Source: Blastopirellula marina (GTDB lineage Bacteria; Planctomycetota; Planctomycetia; Pirellulales; Thermoguttaceae). Taken from it: a DNA stretch of 35,114 nucleotides. The number at the start of each line of letters is the position of its first letter. Position 1 is the stretch's first letter. The notes beneath the pieces were generated by a model. The model saw nothing but the letters and a program-made list of their open reading frames with translations, was not told the origin of the DNA and made no database searches. Shown here in pieces: positions 7,397 through 16,487 of this stretch. Position numbers and translations under genes: made by a program. Location of the stretch: assembly GCA_020721945.1 (NCBI GenBank), contig DYLT01000012.1:1-35114 (forward strand). The letters run 5' to 3'.

Positions 7397-9919
7397 TCAG
7401 CGCAGCTCGACCCGATCTTCCCCCCGCGAGACCACGTCGACAAGGCGTCCGTCCACGAGAATCTGGTACTTCCGTCCGGCCTGACCGCGGATCACCGCGT
7501 GGCCGTCGCGGATCGTCACGGGGAAGGGCGCCGCCACGCGGTGTTTCCCCTCGGTGGCGACCGCGAGGTAGTCGACCTGGCCGTCGAGCACCAGGCGCAG
7601 GCTGACCAGCGCGCACGGGTTGATTCGCCACGGGTTGCGCGTCTGGGTGGCCAGCGTCACCGAGTCGGGGAGCAACCCGGCCCAAGGACCGTCGGGAAAC
7701 TGCTGCTGTTCGGCGGAGAGGAGGATACCGCGCGCCAGGTGGTTCCAATCGAGCGACTTGTCGTGCGGGGCGAGCATGGTCAGGGCGTAGGCATAGACCC
7801 CGCCGACCCATTGCACGGGCAGCCCGATCCACACCGGAGCCTCCCAGTTCGTCGCACCGAAGACCGGGGGCGTGGCGTAGCGCATGATCGGGTAGCGTCC
7901 CCACAGGTACACGAACGGAATGCCCGAAAGGGCCCAACGCCGCGCCTCGGCCAGGTACTCCTTCTTGCCCGACAGCTCGAAGCCGCGCACGTAGGCCCAG
8001 ACGGCGTAGGCCGAGGCCAACTGGTCGGGCGTGTGGAGCGGGATCTCCCAGACCTGGGCGCCGCGGGGCACGTCGAACCGCTTCATGTAGTCGAGCGTGC
8101 GCAGGCCGGCCTCGAGGGCCTTGGGGTCGCCCGTCAACCGCGCGTGCTCCAACAGGAGGGCCGCCGGCCTGGCGCACACGCCGTTGGCCGTGTCCTCGAA
8201 GTGTCCCTTGGCGAATGGGCCGTGGTAGCGGTACGACCCGTCGGGCCGCTGCTGCGCGATGAGGCCCTTCGCCTGCTCGTCGTGCCGGGCCTTCCACTCG
8301 GCCGCGCGGCCGGTCACGAAGTAGATCGACTCGTTCGTCACGTGCGATCCGCCGGGTACCAGCCGCGGCATCTCGGGGATCTTGCCCGTCAGTCGCCAGA
8401 CCGTCGAACCCATGTCGGCAAAGGGATGGCGCGGCCAGTGGTCCTCGGCGCAGTGGCCCCAGCCCGCCTCGGTCTTCAGCGGTGGGCCGCTGAGGGCCTT
8501 CAAACACAGGGCCCATTGCGCTTCGACCGTGCGCGGCGGCTTGGGCAGCGGCGGCAAACCGTGCTTCGCCACGGCCCAGGCGATCGTCTCTTCGACCGGC
8601 AACCGATCGACCAACAGGGTCGTTTCGATCTTCGTGCCGCGCAAGGCCATGCGGTGGTCGCTCGTGCCGTCGAAGAAGTTCGGCGTGGCGAAGAGGGGCT
8701 CAAGCGCCATGTCGGTCCACGTCATCGCCACGGCGGCCCGGTCCGAGACGAGCGACGCCAAGGGCAGCGTGATGTGCAGCGGGTCGGGGGCATAGCGCAG
8801 GTGCTTGGGTGGATTGGCGTCCAGAGGCGACGAGCTGGCGTCGCCTTTACCCAGGTACTCGACGCCCGCCAGCACGCCCCCCTGGAAGGCGCCCAGCACG
8901 CGCACGACCGGTCCTTCGCACGGTTTGGCCGCAACGATCGAAATCGAAACCTCCTTGCCGGCGGTCGAAATCGAAAGCCTTACGCCGTCGCCTTCGAAGC
9001 CAAGCGAGGGCGTCTCTTGCGCGAGGCGCAGTGCCGGCACCTTGCCCTCGCAATGCACTGTCGGGGCCAGCGCCGCGGCCACCACCTCCCCGCGGCGAAC
9101 GCGGGCCGTCGAGCCGTCGCGGGCAACCTCCAGGGTGAACTCGCCCAGCGGCCGGGAAAGCCAATCGGCCTTGGCTTCGGGATGGACGACGAAAATCGTC
9201 CGGCGGACCGGCGGAAGGTCACGCCCCAGGGCCACGACCTCGATCGTGATCGCCTCCATCGGCTTGGTGGCGTCGGTCGCCTGCTCGACCGTCACGCTGG
9301 CCTGGGCCGGCGCCTGGTACGATCTGCCGAACGCCGAGAATTCGATCGGCTCGTCGGCGTGGTTGCGCACGACGAAGCGCGCTTGCGGGCCGTCGGCACC
9401 GACGGCTTCGATCTCCAGAGGATGCAACGGCCGGCGCACCAGCCGAATCCAGTCGATTTCGACCACGCCGGGGCCCGTCCCCGGATCCAGACGCACGTCG
9501 CGGAGCCTGCCCTGGGCCGAGAAAACAACCTCGCACTCGTGCCAGGCTCCATCGTGCCAGAGGGAAAAGCCCTGCGATTGCGCTCGGCTGCGCCCGGGAG
9601 CGCAATCGGTTGTCCAGAACACCTGGCCCCGGCCCCCGGCCCGGCAACGAACCCGCATCTGCAAGACCAACTCGCCGCCTGGCAGATCGACGGCGCGGTG
9701 GAAGTGGGGATCGTTCCCCTCGGTCTTGATCCTCAAGAGTCCCCCCTCGGCCGCCAACGCGCATTGGTGTTCGGCCGTCCAACCTTCGGTCGTCTTGTCG
9801 AAAGACCAGCGGGCGATCTCGACCTCGGCGAGCGTGGCCCGGGGAACGGGGTTGATCTGGGGCGCCGAAAGGCTGGCCGCGCCCACAAGAACCAGCGGCA
9901 GGGCGAAGAGGCTGGACAT
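7397..9919 (-). CDS. Large secreted protein of unknown family: beta-sandwich N-terminus and helical-toroid C-terminus
   Basis: The protein has 840 residues. It starts with a signal peptide (MSSLFALPLVLVGAASLSA). Residues about 35-165 read like a jelly-roll module (ARWSFDKTTEGWTAEH, GELVLQMRVRCRAG, VVEIDWIRLVRRP). The middle, about 170-440, is beta-rich. From about 470 to 780 helical repeats dominate (WRLTGKIPEMPRL, GRAAEWKARHDEQAKGL, RPAALLLEHARLTGDPKAL, QLASAYAVWAYVRGFELSG), with many aromatic and acidic residues as in (alpha/alpha)6-toroid carbohydrate enzymes. A short beta tail (GRKYQILVDGRLVDVV) closes it. I recognise no named family. A polysaccharide-degrading role is inferred from architecture only. 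GGAAG (9930-9926) lies six bases before ATG 9919. The unit is monocistronic and divergent from purA. Confidence 0.8.
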   Translation of the reverse strand: MSSLFALPLVLVGAASLSAPQINPVPRATLAEVEIARWSFDKTTEGWTAEHQCALAAEGGLLRIKTEGNDPHFHRAVDLPGGELVLQMRVRCRAGGRGQVFWTTDCAPGRSRAQSQGFSLWHDGAWHECEVVFSAQGRLRDVRLDPGTGPGVVEIDWIRLVRRPLHPLEIEAVGADGPQARFVVRNHADEPIEFSAFGRSYQAPAQASVTVEQATDATKPMEAITIEVVALGRDLPPVRRTIFVVHPEAKADWLSRPLGEFTLEVARDGSTARVRRGEVVAAALAPTVHCEGKVPALRLAQETPSLGFEGDGVRLSISTAGKEVSISIVAAKPCEGPVVRVLGAFQGGVLAGVEYLGKGDASSSPLDANPPKHLRYAPDPLHITLPLASLVSDRAAVAMTWTDMALEPLFATPNFFDGTSDHRMALRGTKIETTLLVDRLPVEETIAWAVAKHGLPPLPKPPRTVEAQWALCLKALSGPPLKTEAGWGHCAEDHWPRHPFADMGSTVWRLTGKIPEMPRLVPGGSHVTNESIYFVTGRAAEWKARHDEQAKGLIAQQRPDGSYRYHGPFAKGHFEDTANGVCARPAALLLEHARLTGDPKALEAGLRTLDYMKRFDVPRGAQVWEIPLHTPDQLASAYAVWAYVRGFELSGKKEYLAEARRWALSGIPFVYLWGRYPIMRYATPPVFGATNWEAPVWIGLPVQWVGGVYAYALTMLAPHDKSLDWNHLARGILLSAEQQQFPDGPWAGLLPDSVTLATQTRNPWRINPCALVSLRLVLDGQVDYLAVATEGKHRVAAPFPVTIRDGHAVIRGQAGRKYQILVDGRLVDVVSRGEDRVELR

Positions 9920-9964
9920 CGGTATCTTCCAACAAACCGGTCAGGAAAACAGGCAGGACCGTCG

Positions 9965-9993
9965 ATTGTCGGGCAAGGCCGGTTCGGTGTCAA
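9965..9993 (-). promoter_or_regulatory. Promoter of the 840-residue secreted protein gene
   Basis: On the minus strand a perfect TTGACA (9993-9988), 17 bases, then GACAAT (9970-9965). The leader would be about 40 bases long. Confidence 0.6.
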
Positions 9994-10067
9994 CGCGGCG
10001 CTGGGCGACCGGTGGCCGCGCGGTTTCGATCTGCGGGTCGAGCGATTCGCCCCCGCCGCCGGCGCGC

Positions 10068-10097
10068 TTGACGATCCCCCACGCGCCCTGTTAGACT
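10068..10097 (+). promoter_or_regulatory. Promoter of purA-uppS
   Basis: TTGACG (10068-10073), 18 bases, TAGACT (10092-10097). Transcription would start near 10104, about 60 bases before the GTG start of purA. Confidence 0.6.
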
Positions 10098-10163
10098 CAT
10101 TTGCTTGGGAAGTGGTCGCCCGATTCGGCTGGGCGGCCGGGACCGGTGTGGAGGGTTCGTGTC

Positions 10164-11456
10164 GTGCCAGGAACCAGCGTCATCGGCCTCCAGTGGGGCG
10201 ACGAGGCCAAGGGTAAGATTGTGGACCTGCTTACGGAGGAGCACGACATCGTCGTTCGCTATCAGGGGGGGGCGAACGCCGGGCACACCGTGGTCACGGG
10301 GGGACAGACCTTCAAGTTGTCGCTCATCCCCAGCGGGATCTTCCGGCCGCAGGTGCAGTGCGTGGTGGCGGCCGGCGTGGTGCTCAATCCCGCGAGTCTG
10401 TTGGACGAGATCGGCCAGCTCGAGTCTCGCGGCGTCCGCGTGGGAAAGAACCTCTTGATCAGCGACCGCGCCCACGTGATCTTCCCCTGGCACTTCGAGG
10501 AGGACCGGCTTCTGAACGAGCGATGCCCCGGCGGCGAGGCCATCGGCACCACGCTGCGCGGCATCGGCCCGTGCTACCGCGACAAGGTGGGGCGGTCGTG
10601 GGCGGTGCGGTTGGGCGACCTGTACCGCGACGACTTCCCGCAGCGAGTGGAGCAGATCGCTCGGGCGAAAAACGCCATGCTGGCCGGCTTTCAGGAGGTC
10701 CAAGCCCCCGCGACCCTCGATGCCGAGGCGATCTGCACCCAGTACCGCGCCCATGCCGAACGTCTGCGCCCCCACGTGGCCGACACCACGGCCTTCTTGC
10801 TCGACGCGGCCGAGGCCGGCCGGCGCATCCTGTTCGAGGGAGCCCAAGGGGCCTTGCTCGACGTGGATCATGGCACCTTCCCCTTCGTCACCAGTAGCAA
10901 CAGCTCGGGGGTGGGTGTATCGAGCGGCTCGGGGGTACCGGGTCGGTACATCAATCGGGTGGTCGGCGTTGTCAAGGCGTACACCACGCGGGTAGGCGGA
11001 GGGCCGTTTCCGACCGAGCAGGACAACGAGACGGGCGATCATATCCGCCGGCGCGGCAACGAATACGGCACCGTGACGCGGCGCCCCCGGCGGTGCGGGT
11101 GGTTCGACGCGGTGGCGGCCCGATACACCGCCCGGCTCAGCGGCGCCGACGTGCTGGCCGTCATGCTCCTCGACGTGCTCTGCGAACTGCCCGAACTGAA
11201 AATCTGCGTGGCCTACGAACTCGATGGCCGGCGCACCACCGACTTCCCCAGCCATGCCGACGACTTGCGGCGCGTCACGCCGGTCTACGAGACGCTGCCT
11301 GGCTGGCAGCAGGAGATCAGCGACGTGCGTCGCTACCACGACCTGCCCACGAAATGCCGCGCCTATCTCGAGCGGCTCAGCGGCCTGGTGGGCCGGCCCA
11401 TCGACATCGTCTCCGTGGGACCGGATCGGCAGCAAACGATCTTCGTCCGGAGTTGA
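10164..11456 (+). CDS. purA: Adenylosuccinate synthetase PurA
   Basis: PurA joins IMP and aspartate with GTP to form adenylosuccinate, the first committed step to AMP. The 430-residue protein is full length. [11 protein letters not shown] near residues 8-18 is the phosphate-binding loop with the catalytic aspartate, GGANAGHTV holds the catalytic histidine, [14 protein letters not shown] and [15 protein letters not shown](F)PFVTSS are hallmark blocks, and GEPFPTE of other species reads GGPFPTE here. I chose GTG 10164 ([10 protein letters not shown] follows) because GGAGGG at 10150-10155 sits eight bases upstream; a longer frame to 10101 would use TTG without a site. uppS starts 13 bases after the stop, so the two are probably cotranscribed. 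Confidence 0.98.
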   Translation: MPGTSVIGLQWGDEAKGKIVDLLTEEHDIVVRYQGGANAGHTVVTGGQTFKLSLIPSGIFRPQVQCVVAAGVVLNPASLLDEIGQLESRGVRVGKNLLISDRAHVIFPWHFEEDRLLNERCPGGEAIGTTLRGIGPCYRDKVGRSWAVRLGDLYRDDFPQRVEQIARAKNAMLAGFQEVQAPATLDAEAICTQYRAHAERLRPHVADTTAFLLDAAEAGRRILFEGAQGALLDVDHGTFPFVTSSNSSGVGVSSGSGVPGRYINRVVGVVKAYTTRVGGGPFPTEQDNETGDHIRRRGNEYGTVTRRPRRCGWFDAVAARYTARLSGADVLAVMLLDVLCELPELKICVAYELDGRRTTDFPSHADDLRRVTPVYETLPGWQQEISDVRRYHDLPTKCRAYLERLSGLVGRPIDIVSVGPDRQQTIFVRS

Positions 11457-11469
11457 CCGGCGTCCGGCC

Positions 11470-12240
11470 ATGGCTGAACCGCCCCTTGCACTTCCCGATG
11501 ACCTGAGCGATGTTCCCAAACCCCGGCGGCCGCGGCACATCGCGGTGATCATGGACGGCAACGGACGTTGGGCCCAGCGCCGCGGCCTGCCGCGCATCGA
11601 GGGCCATCGACGCGGCGTGGCCAGCGTCCGGCGCGTCACGGCGGAGTGCTCCCGGCTGGGCATCGAACAACTGACGCTCTACTGCCTCTCGAGCGAGAAT
11701 TGGAAGCGTCCGCAAGAGGAATTGGACTTCCTGATGCGCCTGCTCGAGCAGTACATGGTCGAAGAACGCGGGACGATCCGCGACCGGAACATCCGCCTGG
11801 CCGTGATCGGTCAGCGCGAGGGCATCCCCGCCGACGCCCTGCGCGAGATGGACAAGACGATCGCCATGAGCCGCGACAACACCGGCCTGACGCTCTGCCT
11901 GGCGATCAACTACGGCGGCCGCGCGGAACTGGTCGACGCGGTGCGGGCCATTACGCGGCGCGTCCAGGCTGGCGAACTCCAGCCCGATCAGGTGACCGAA
12001 GCGGTCGTGTCCGCCCACCTCTACACCTCGGGTATGCCCGACCCCGACCTGCTCATCCGCACCGCCAGCGAAATGCGCGTGAGCAATTTCCTCTTGTGGC
12101 AGATCAGCTACGCCGAACTCTGGGTCACCGACCTGTGTTGGCCCGACTTCGATGAACGGCAGCTCCATGCGGCGATCCGTTCGTTTGCCTCGCGCGACCG
12201 TCGCTTCGGCGGATTGGCACGCCCGGCCTTCCCCAAATAG
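11470..12240 (+). CDS. uppS: Isoprenyl transferase (undecaprenyl diphosphate synthase)
   Basis: This cis-prenyltransferase extends farnesyl diphosphate with isopentenyl units to make the C55 lipid carrier for cell-envelope glycan assembly. The protein has 256 residues, a normal length. HIAVIMDGNGRWAQRRGL (23-40) contains the Mg-binding aspartate D29; LTLYCLSSENWKRP, the LCLAINYGGRAELVDA block and RTASEMRVSNFLLWQ with the following YAELW are all present. The usual RTSGE reads RTASE here. ATG 11470 lies 13 bases after the purA stop, and no strong ribosome-binding site is seen in that gap, which points to coupling with purA. In many bacteria uppS is followed by cdsA; here a secreted glycosidase-like gene follows. 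Confidence 0.97.
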   Translation: MAEPPLALPDDLSDVPKPRRPRHIAVIMDGNGRWAQRRGLPRIEGHRRGVASVRRVTAECSRLGIEQLTLYCLSSENWKRPQEELDFLMRLLEQYMVEERGTIRDRNIRLAVIGQREGIPADALREMDKTIAMSRDNTGLTLCLAINYGGRAELVDAVRAITRRVQAGELQPDQVTEAVVSAHLYTSGMPDPDLLIRTASEMRVSNFLLWQISYAELWVTDLCWPDFDERQLHAAIRSFASRDRRFGGLARPAFPK

Positions 12241-12257
12241 CCCTCGTGCGACACCCT

Positions 12258-12266
12258 TGCTACACT
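12258..12266 (+). promoter_or_regulatory. Candidate extended -10 promoter of the DUF6259-like gene
   Basis: TGC directly followed by TACACT (12261-12266) fits an extended -10 element; the same TACACT hexamer serves the cytochrome gene at 6639. No good -35 hexamer lies 17 bases upstream. It starts 18 bases after the uppS stop and 112 bases before ATG 12379. Confidence 0.4.
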
Positions 12267-12378
12267 CGGAATTCGAAACGCGAGCGTCTGGCGCATCGTC
12301 GCCTGGGCGGGCGAGACGCCAGCGCGTGACGCCATCGGTAGTTCCTTCCCGCCTGATGCCTTCGAGAAAGGGGGTTCC

Positions 12379-14724
12379 ATGGCGCTCGACCGGCCAGGAC
12401 GGTTCCTCGCGCGGCGATGGGGCATGGCGGCGGCACTGGTCGTCTCGGGACTCGTGTGCGTGGCCGGACGACCGCTCTGGGCCGCGTCGTCCTCCGGTGC
12501 GCCCACGAGGATCTCGCTGGTCGGCAAGGCTCTGCGTCTGGACTTCGATGGCCGCGACGGCAGCTTGCTTCAAGTCCACGATCCTGTCGCGAACCGCGAC
12601 CACCTCGACTTGGCCTCTGCGCCCGTTGGGCTGTGGCGATTTCGGGCCGGCGCGTCGGGAAGCACCGTCGACCTCGTGCCGCGTCACGCCAAGGCGTTTC
12701 GCGCCGACCTTGCGGATGCGCAAGCGAAGCGAGTCCTTCGGCTGGTCTGGAGCGGATTTGGCCTCGCGCTGGCGCCCGAGCTGGCGATCGAGGTGGTGGT
12801 CGGGCTTGACGGGCGAGGTTCGACGAGCGATTGGGACTTTGCGGTCCGTAACCCGGCCGGGCTGGTGCCCCAGGAAATCCACTTTCCCGTGTTGCCGGCC
12901 ATAGCCCGACAGGAGAACGAGCGCCTGGCCGTTCCCCACTGGATGGGCGAGGTGGCCGCCGATCCGCGCAATCGCCTGGCCGCCCGCCCAGGGCGGCGCT
13001 TCGCGTGGCATTATCCCGGCGAGCTGTCGATGCAGTGGATGGCCTGGTATGGCCAGGAGGGCCCCGGGCTGGATGTGGCCTGCGACGACACGAAAGCGCG
13101 CCGCAAGGGCGTGGCCGTCTGGAGCGGCGCCGACAACCAGGTGCATCTCGAGGTGTTGCACTGGCCCGAGCAAAAACCCGCAACCGGCGACCCTTGGACC
13201 TTCGGCTACCAGGTGCGCCTCGGCGTGTTTTCTGGCGACTGGTTTGCCGCGGCCCAGCGGTATCGGGCGTGGGCCATCGAGCAACCCTGGACCCGCCAAA
13301 GCCGGCTTGCCCGGGGACTCGTGCCCCCTTGGGTTCAGGACACCGCCCTGTGGGTATGGAACCGCGGGCGTTCGCCGCAGGTGCTTGGCCCGGCTGGCGC
13401 GCTGCGCCGGGAACTCGGTTTGCCGGTGAGCGTGTTCTGGCACTGGTGGCACGGGTGCGCGTACGACACGGGCTTTCCCGAGTACCTTCCGCCGCGCGAA
13501 GGGACCGAGGCCTTTCGCCGCGCTGTGGCCGAGGCGCATCGCGGGGGGTTGCACGCGATGGTGTATATGAACCAGCGTCTGTGGGGCATGACCACGCGGA
13601 GTTGGTCCGACGAGAACGCGGCCCGCTTCGCCGTCAAAGGCCCCGATGGAACGATCCGGCCCGAGGTCTACAACACGTTCACCCGCCAGGCCTGTGCCTC
13701 GATGTGCATGGGCACCTCGTTCTGGCGGGAGAAGTACGCGGGGCTGGCCGAGCAGGCGTGGCGCGACTTGGGCATCGACGCGATCTACATGGACCAGGCG
13801 TGCAGCAGCCTAGCCTGCCACGACCCCAGCCACGGGCATCCGCTCGGGGGCGGAACCTACTGGATCGAGGGCTTCCAGGCCCTGGCCGCCGATCTGCGCC
13901 GGCGCTGCGGGGCCCCGCGGCCGATCGCCCTGGCGGGTGAAGGATGCGGCGAGGCCTGGCTGCCGCACCTGGACCTCATGCTCACGCTTCAGGTCAGCCG
14001 CGAGCGCTACGCGGCCATCGGCGACGGCTGGGAACCGGCCCCGCTGTTCCACGCGGTCTACCATCCTTACGCGGTGCTGTATGGGAACTACTCGTCGCTC
14101 ACCGTGCCGCCGTACGACGACCTCTGGCCTGGGGAACACGCCCCCAAAGAGCCCTTGGCGCTTTTGGATCGCAAGTTCTCGCGACAGTTCGCCCTGGAAC
14201 AGGCCCGCGCGTTCGTCTGGGGCCAGCAGCCGACGATCGCCAACTTCGTGCCCTCGCATCGGGTGGACCGGGCCGAGGACATGGATTACGTCGTCCGGCT
14301 TGCGCGCACGCGCCGCCACGCCTTGAAATACCTGGCCCAGGGCACCATGCTCCGAGCCCCGGCGCTCGACGTGCCCTTGATCGACATCGACTTCTCGCGA
14401 CTGTCGATCTACGCGGGCCAGGGCGATCGGGTGCGCGCGTTCCGCAAGGCCGTGCCGGCCGCGGTGTGCGCCGCCTGGCGCGCTCCGGATGGCGACGTGG
14501 CGATCGCCCTGGCAAGCATCGCGGACGAACCGGTCGAGGTGACCGTGCGCCTCGGCGGCGACGATGCGCGTGGCCTGCCGCCAGCGCCGGCGTACCGGAT
14601 CGACGCGACGGGCCGCCGCCGGCTCGATGCGCCGAGCGCGGCCGGGACGCCCTGGAGGTTCGCGCTGCCGCCCCGCGCATGCTGGGTCTTGGAGCTGCCC
14701 GCGGCACGCCCGGCGAGGTCTTGA
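12379..14724 (+). CDS. Secreted DUF6259-like glycoside hydrolase candidate
   Basis: The precursor has 781 residues. An arginine-rich start followed by WGMAAALVVSGLVCVAG and WAASS gives a cleavable export signal. Residues about 40-300 form a beta-sandwich typical of GH-clan N-terminal domains (LRLDFDGRDGSLLQVHDP, RFAWHYPGELSMQWMAWYGQ). A TIM barrel follows from about 310: LPVSVFWHWWHGC, HAMVYMNQRLWG, LGIDAIYMDQACSS with D472, and ALAGEGCGEAWLPHLDL with E521. D472 and E521 are my candidates for catalytic residues, by position at barrel strand ends (inference). A C-terminal beta domain ends VLELPA. The layout matches DUF6259 proteins and, more distantly, alpha-galactosidase-like families; the substrate is unknown. 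AAAGGGGG at 12367-12374 precedes ATG 12379. Confidence 0.78.
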   Translation: MALDRPGRFLARRWGMAAALVVSGLVCVAGRPLWAASSSGAPTRISLVGKALRLDFDGRDGSLLQVHDPVANRDHLDLASAPVGLWRFRAGASGSTVDLVPRHAKAFRADLADAQAKRVLRLVWSGFGLALAPELAIEVVVGLDGRGSTSDWDFAVRNPAGLVPQEIHFPVLPAIARQENERLAVPHWMGEVAADPRNRLAARPGRRFAWHYPGELSMQWMAWYGQEGPGLDVACDDTKARRKGVAVWSGADNQVHLEVLHWPEQKPATGDPWTFGYQVRLGVFSGDWFAAAQRYRAWAIEQPWTRQSRLARGLVPPWVQDTALWVWNRGRSPQVLGPAGALRRELGLPVSVFWHWWHGCAYDTGFPEYLPPREGTEAFRRAVAEAHRGGLHAMVYMNQRLWGMTTRSWSDENAARFAVKGPDGTIRPEVYNTFTRQACASMCMGTSFWREKYAGLAEQAWRDLGIDAIYMDQACSSLACHDPSHGHPLGGGTYWIEGFQALAADLRRRCGAPRPIALAGEGCGEAWLPHLDLMLTLQVSRERYAAIGDGWEPAPLFHAVYHPYAVLYGNYSSLTVPPYDDLWPGEHAPKEPLALLDRKFSRQFALEQARAFVWGQQPTIANFVPSHRVDRAEDMDYVVRLARTRRHALKYLAQGTMLRAPALDVPLIDIDFSRLSIYAGQGDRVRAFRKAVPAAVCAAWRAPDGDVAIALASIADEPVEVTVRLGGDDARGLPPAPAYRIDATGRRRLDAPSAAGTPWRFALPPRACWVLELPAARPARS

Positions 14725-14749
14725 CAGCCGCCTTCGCCGGAAGTACGAC
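14721..14749 (+). promoter_or_regulatory. Candidate promoter of the AKR-like gene
   Basis: A perfect TTGACA (14721-14726), 17 bases, TACGAC (14744-14749). The -35 box overlaps the TGA stop (14722-14724) of the preceding gene, so the downstream gene may be transcribed on its own. Confidence 0.45.
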
Positions 14750-14829
14750 AGCAAGTGGGCGGTCGTTGCCTCGCGGTTGGGGACGTCGCGCCCGATGCCA
14801 GGCGGCCGAGGATGTCCAAGGAGATCCCG

Positions 14830-15789
14830 ATGACCGATCCTGAACACCGCAGGACGTTTGGCCCGGCGCCGGCCATGGCGCGCCGCCGTTTTCTCCAAGG
14901 GCTGCCGGCGGTCGCCGCGGCAGCGTGGATCGGGTGGGACACGCCGGCGCCGGCCGCCACGCCATCGGACAGTGGCCCCTTGCCGGCCATTTCGCTAGGC
15001 CCCCACCGCATCAGCCGGCTCGTCGTGGGCTCGAATCCCATTTTGGGCTACTCGTACCTCGGCCCCCACACCGATCGGCACATGAAGGAGTACTTCACGA
15101 CCGAGCGAACCGTCGAGTTCCTCCAGCAGTGCGAACGCGAAGGGATCACCGCGCACCAGTTCTCGACGGTCGAGCAGCGGGTCGACAGCCTTCGCTTGCT
15201 GCGCGAGCGCGGGTCGAAGATGCACTTCATCTGCCTGCATGCCGATCGCAGCAAGATCAAGACGGCCATCGAGCGGACCGGGCCGATCGCCATGGTCCAT
15301 CATGGCGGGGTGACCGACCGCTTTTTCGCCGAAGGGCAGTTCGGCAAGGTGCACGACTATGTCAAGGCGGTCCACGACCACGGTGTGCTGGCGGGCGTGT
15401 CGGCGCACAATCCCGACTGCATCAAGCGGATCGCCGACGAGGGCTGGGAGGTTGACTTGTTCATGACGTGCTTCTACTTCGTCACGCGCAAGATCGCCCC
15501 CGGCAAGGACGAACTCCCCACGCTCGAAATCTCCTACCCCTTCTTCAAGGACGACCCATTGCGCATGACCGAGGTCGTGCGCCAGGTCAAGCCGCCGTGT
15601 CTGGGGTTCAAGATTCTCGCGGCCGGCCGGCGGTGCGCGAACCAACAGATGGTCCGCGAGGCGTTCCAGTTCGCCTTCGCGCACATCAAGCCGACCGACG
15701 GCGTGATTGTGGGCATGTACCCGCGGTTCTTCGACGAGGTCCATGCCAACGCCGGCTACACGCGCGCGTTGGGCCGGGTCCCGACGTAG
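14830..15789 (+). CDS. Tat-exported aldo/keto-reductase-like protein
   Basis: The precursor has 319 residues. MARRRFLQGLPAVAAAAW (16-33) is a twin-arginine signal, so the protein is exported folded and probably with cofactor. After it come ISRLVVGSNPILGY, then barrel strands with EFLQQCEREGITAHQFS, MHFICLHADRSKIKTAIER, PIAMVHHGGVTDRFF, GVLAGVSAHNPDCIKRI and CLGFKILAAGRRC. The GLKxH-less barrel resembles the aldo/keto-reductase-like proteins annotated in many planctomycetes. The classical D-Y-K-H catalytic set is not clear, so reductase activity is uncertain. AAGGAG (14818-14823) six bases before ATG 14830 fixes the start; upstream in-frame ATGs at 14755 and 14812 lack a site. Confidence 0.78.
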   Translation: MTDPEHRRTFGPAPAMARRRFLQGLPAVAAAAWIGWDTPAPAATPSDSGPLPAISLGPHRISRLVVGSNPILGYSYLGPHTDRHMKEYFTTERTVEFLQQCEREGITAHQFSTVEQRVDSLRLLRERGSKMHFICLHADRSKIKTAIERTGPIAMVHHGGVTDRFFAEGQFGKVHDYVKAVHDHGVLAGVSAHNPDCIKRIADEGWEVDLFMTCFYFVTRKIAPGKDELPTLEISYPFFKDDPLRMTEVVRQVKPPCLGFKILAAGRRCANQQMVREAFQFAFAHIKPTDGVIVGMYPRFFDEVHANAGYTRALGRVPT

Positions 15790-15870
15790 GCCGCCGTGGA
15801 ACCGCGGGTCGCACGCGCCTGACCATCGCGACGAAGCCGCGCGTCGCGTGGCGAGCTGTGCGCGCATCGG

Positions 15871-16293
15871 TCACTGGCCGATCACCTTGACCAGCACCCG
15901 CTTCGGCCGGCGCCCGTCGAACTCGCCGTAGAAGATCTGTTCCCACGGCCCGAAGTCGAGCTTGCCGCCGGTGATCGCCACGACGACCTCGCGGCCCATC
16001 ACCTGGCGCTTGTGATGGGCGTCGCCGTTGTCCTCGCCCGTGCGGTTGTGGCGATAGCGTTCGGGCGAGGGATCATAGGGGGCCAGTTGTTCGAGCCACC
16101 GCTGGTAGTCCTCGTGCAGGCCCGGCTCGTCATCATTGATGAACACGCTGGCCGTGATGTGCATCGCATTGACCAGCACCAGGCCTTCGCGCACCCCGCT
16201 TTTGCGCACGGCTTCTTCGACCCGCGCCGTGATGTTCACGAAGTCCATGCGCTTCGGAACGTGGAAGACGAGATACTCGGTGTACGATTTCAT
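15871..16293 (-). CDS. YjbQ/UPF0047 family protein (secondary thiamine-phosphate synthase type)
   Basis: A compact cytoplasmic protein of 140 residues. [57 protein letters not shown] and the C-terminal [18 protein letters not shown] match UPF0047. The signature GTWQ reads GPWEQ here. Family members complement thiamine-phosphate synthase mutants weakly, and their normal role is unsettled. The presence of thiC elsewhere in this window is no evidence of linkage, as they are 14 kb apart. Histidines in NAMH and AHH are probable metal ligands. No ribosome-binding site is evident before ATG 16293. It is convergent with the AKR-like gene. Confidence 0.93.
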   Translation of the reverse strand: MKSYTEYLVFHVPKRMDFVNITARVEEAVRKSGVREGLVLVNAMHITASVFINDDEPGLHEDYQRWLEQLAPYDPSPERYRHNRTGEDNGDAHHKRQVMGREVVVAITGGKLDFGPWEQIFYGEFDGRRPKRVLVKVIGQ

Positions 16294-16334
16294 GGCGTAG
16301 GTTTCCGGGGGCGCCCGAGCAAGTAGGCGGTTGT

Positions 16335-16363
16335 GTTATACGGGCGACACCGGGGCGTGTCTA
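16335..16363 (-). promoter_or_regulatory. Promoter of the YjbQ gene
   Basis: On the minus strand TAGACA (16363-16358), 17 bases, TATAAC (16340-16335). The leader is about 35 bases. Confidence 0.6.
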
Positions 16364-16387
16364 CCCGGGGGCCCCCGGAAAGACGCC

Positions 16388-16416
16388 TCGACGGGGTTCC
16401 GAGGACGGCCTACAAT
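16388..16416 (+). promoter_or_regulatory. Promoter of the aminotransferase gene
   Basis: TCGACG (16388-16393), 17 bases, TACAAT (16411-16416). It diverges from the YjbQ promoter, with 24 bases between the two -35 boxes. Confidence 0.55.
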
Positions 16417-16487
16417 GCCCATTTGGCTCGAGCCCGGCCTCGACGCTTCCCCTTGCACCCCACCCCTGTTTTGGCCTCCGCACCTTT

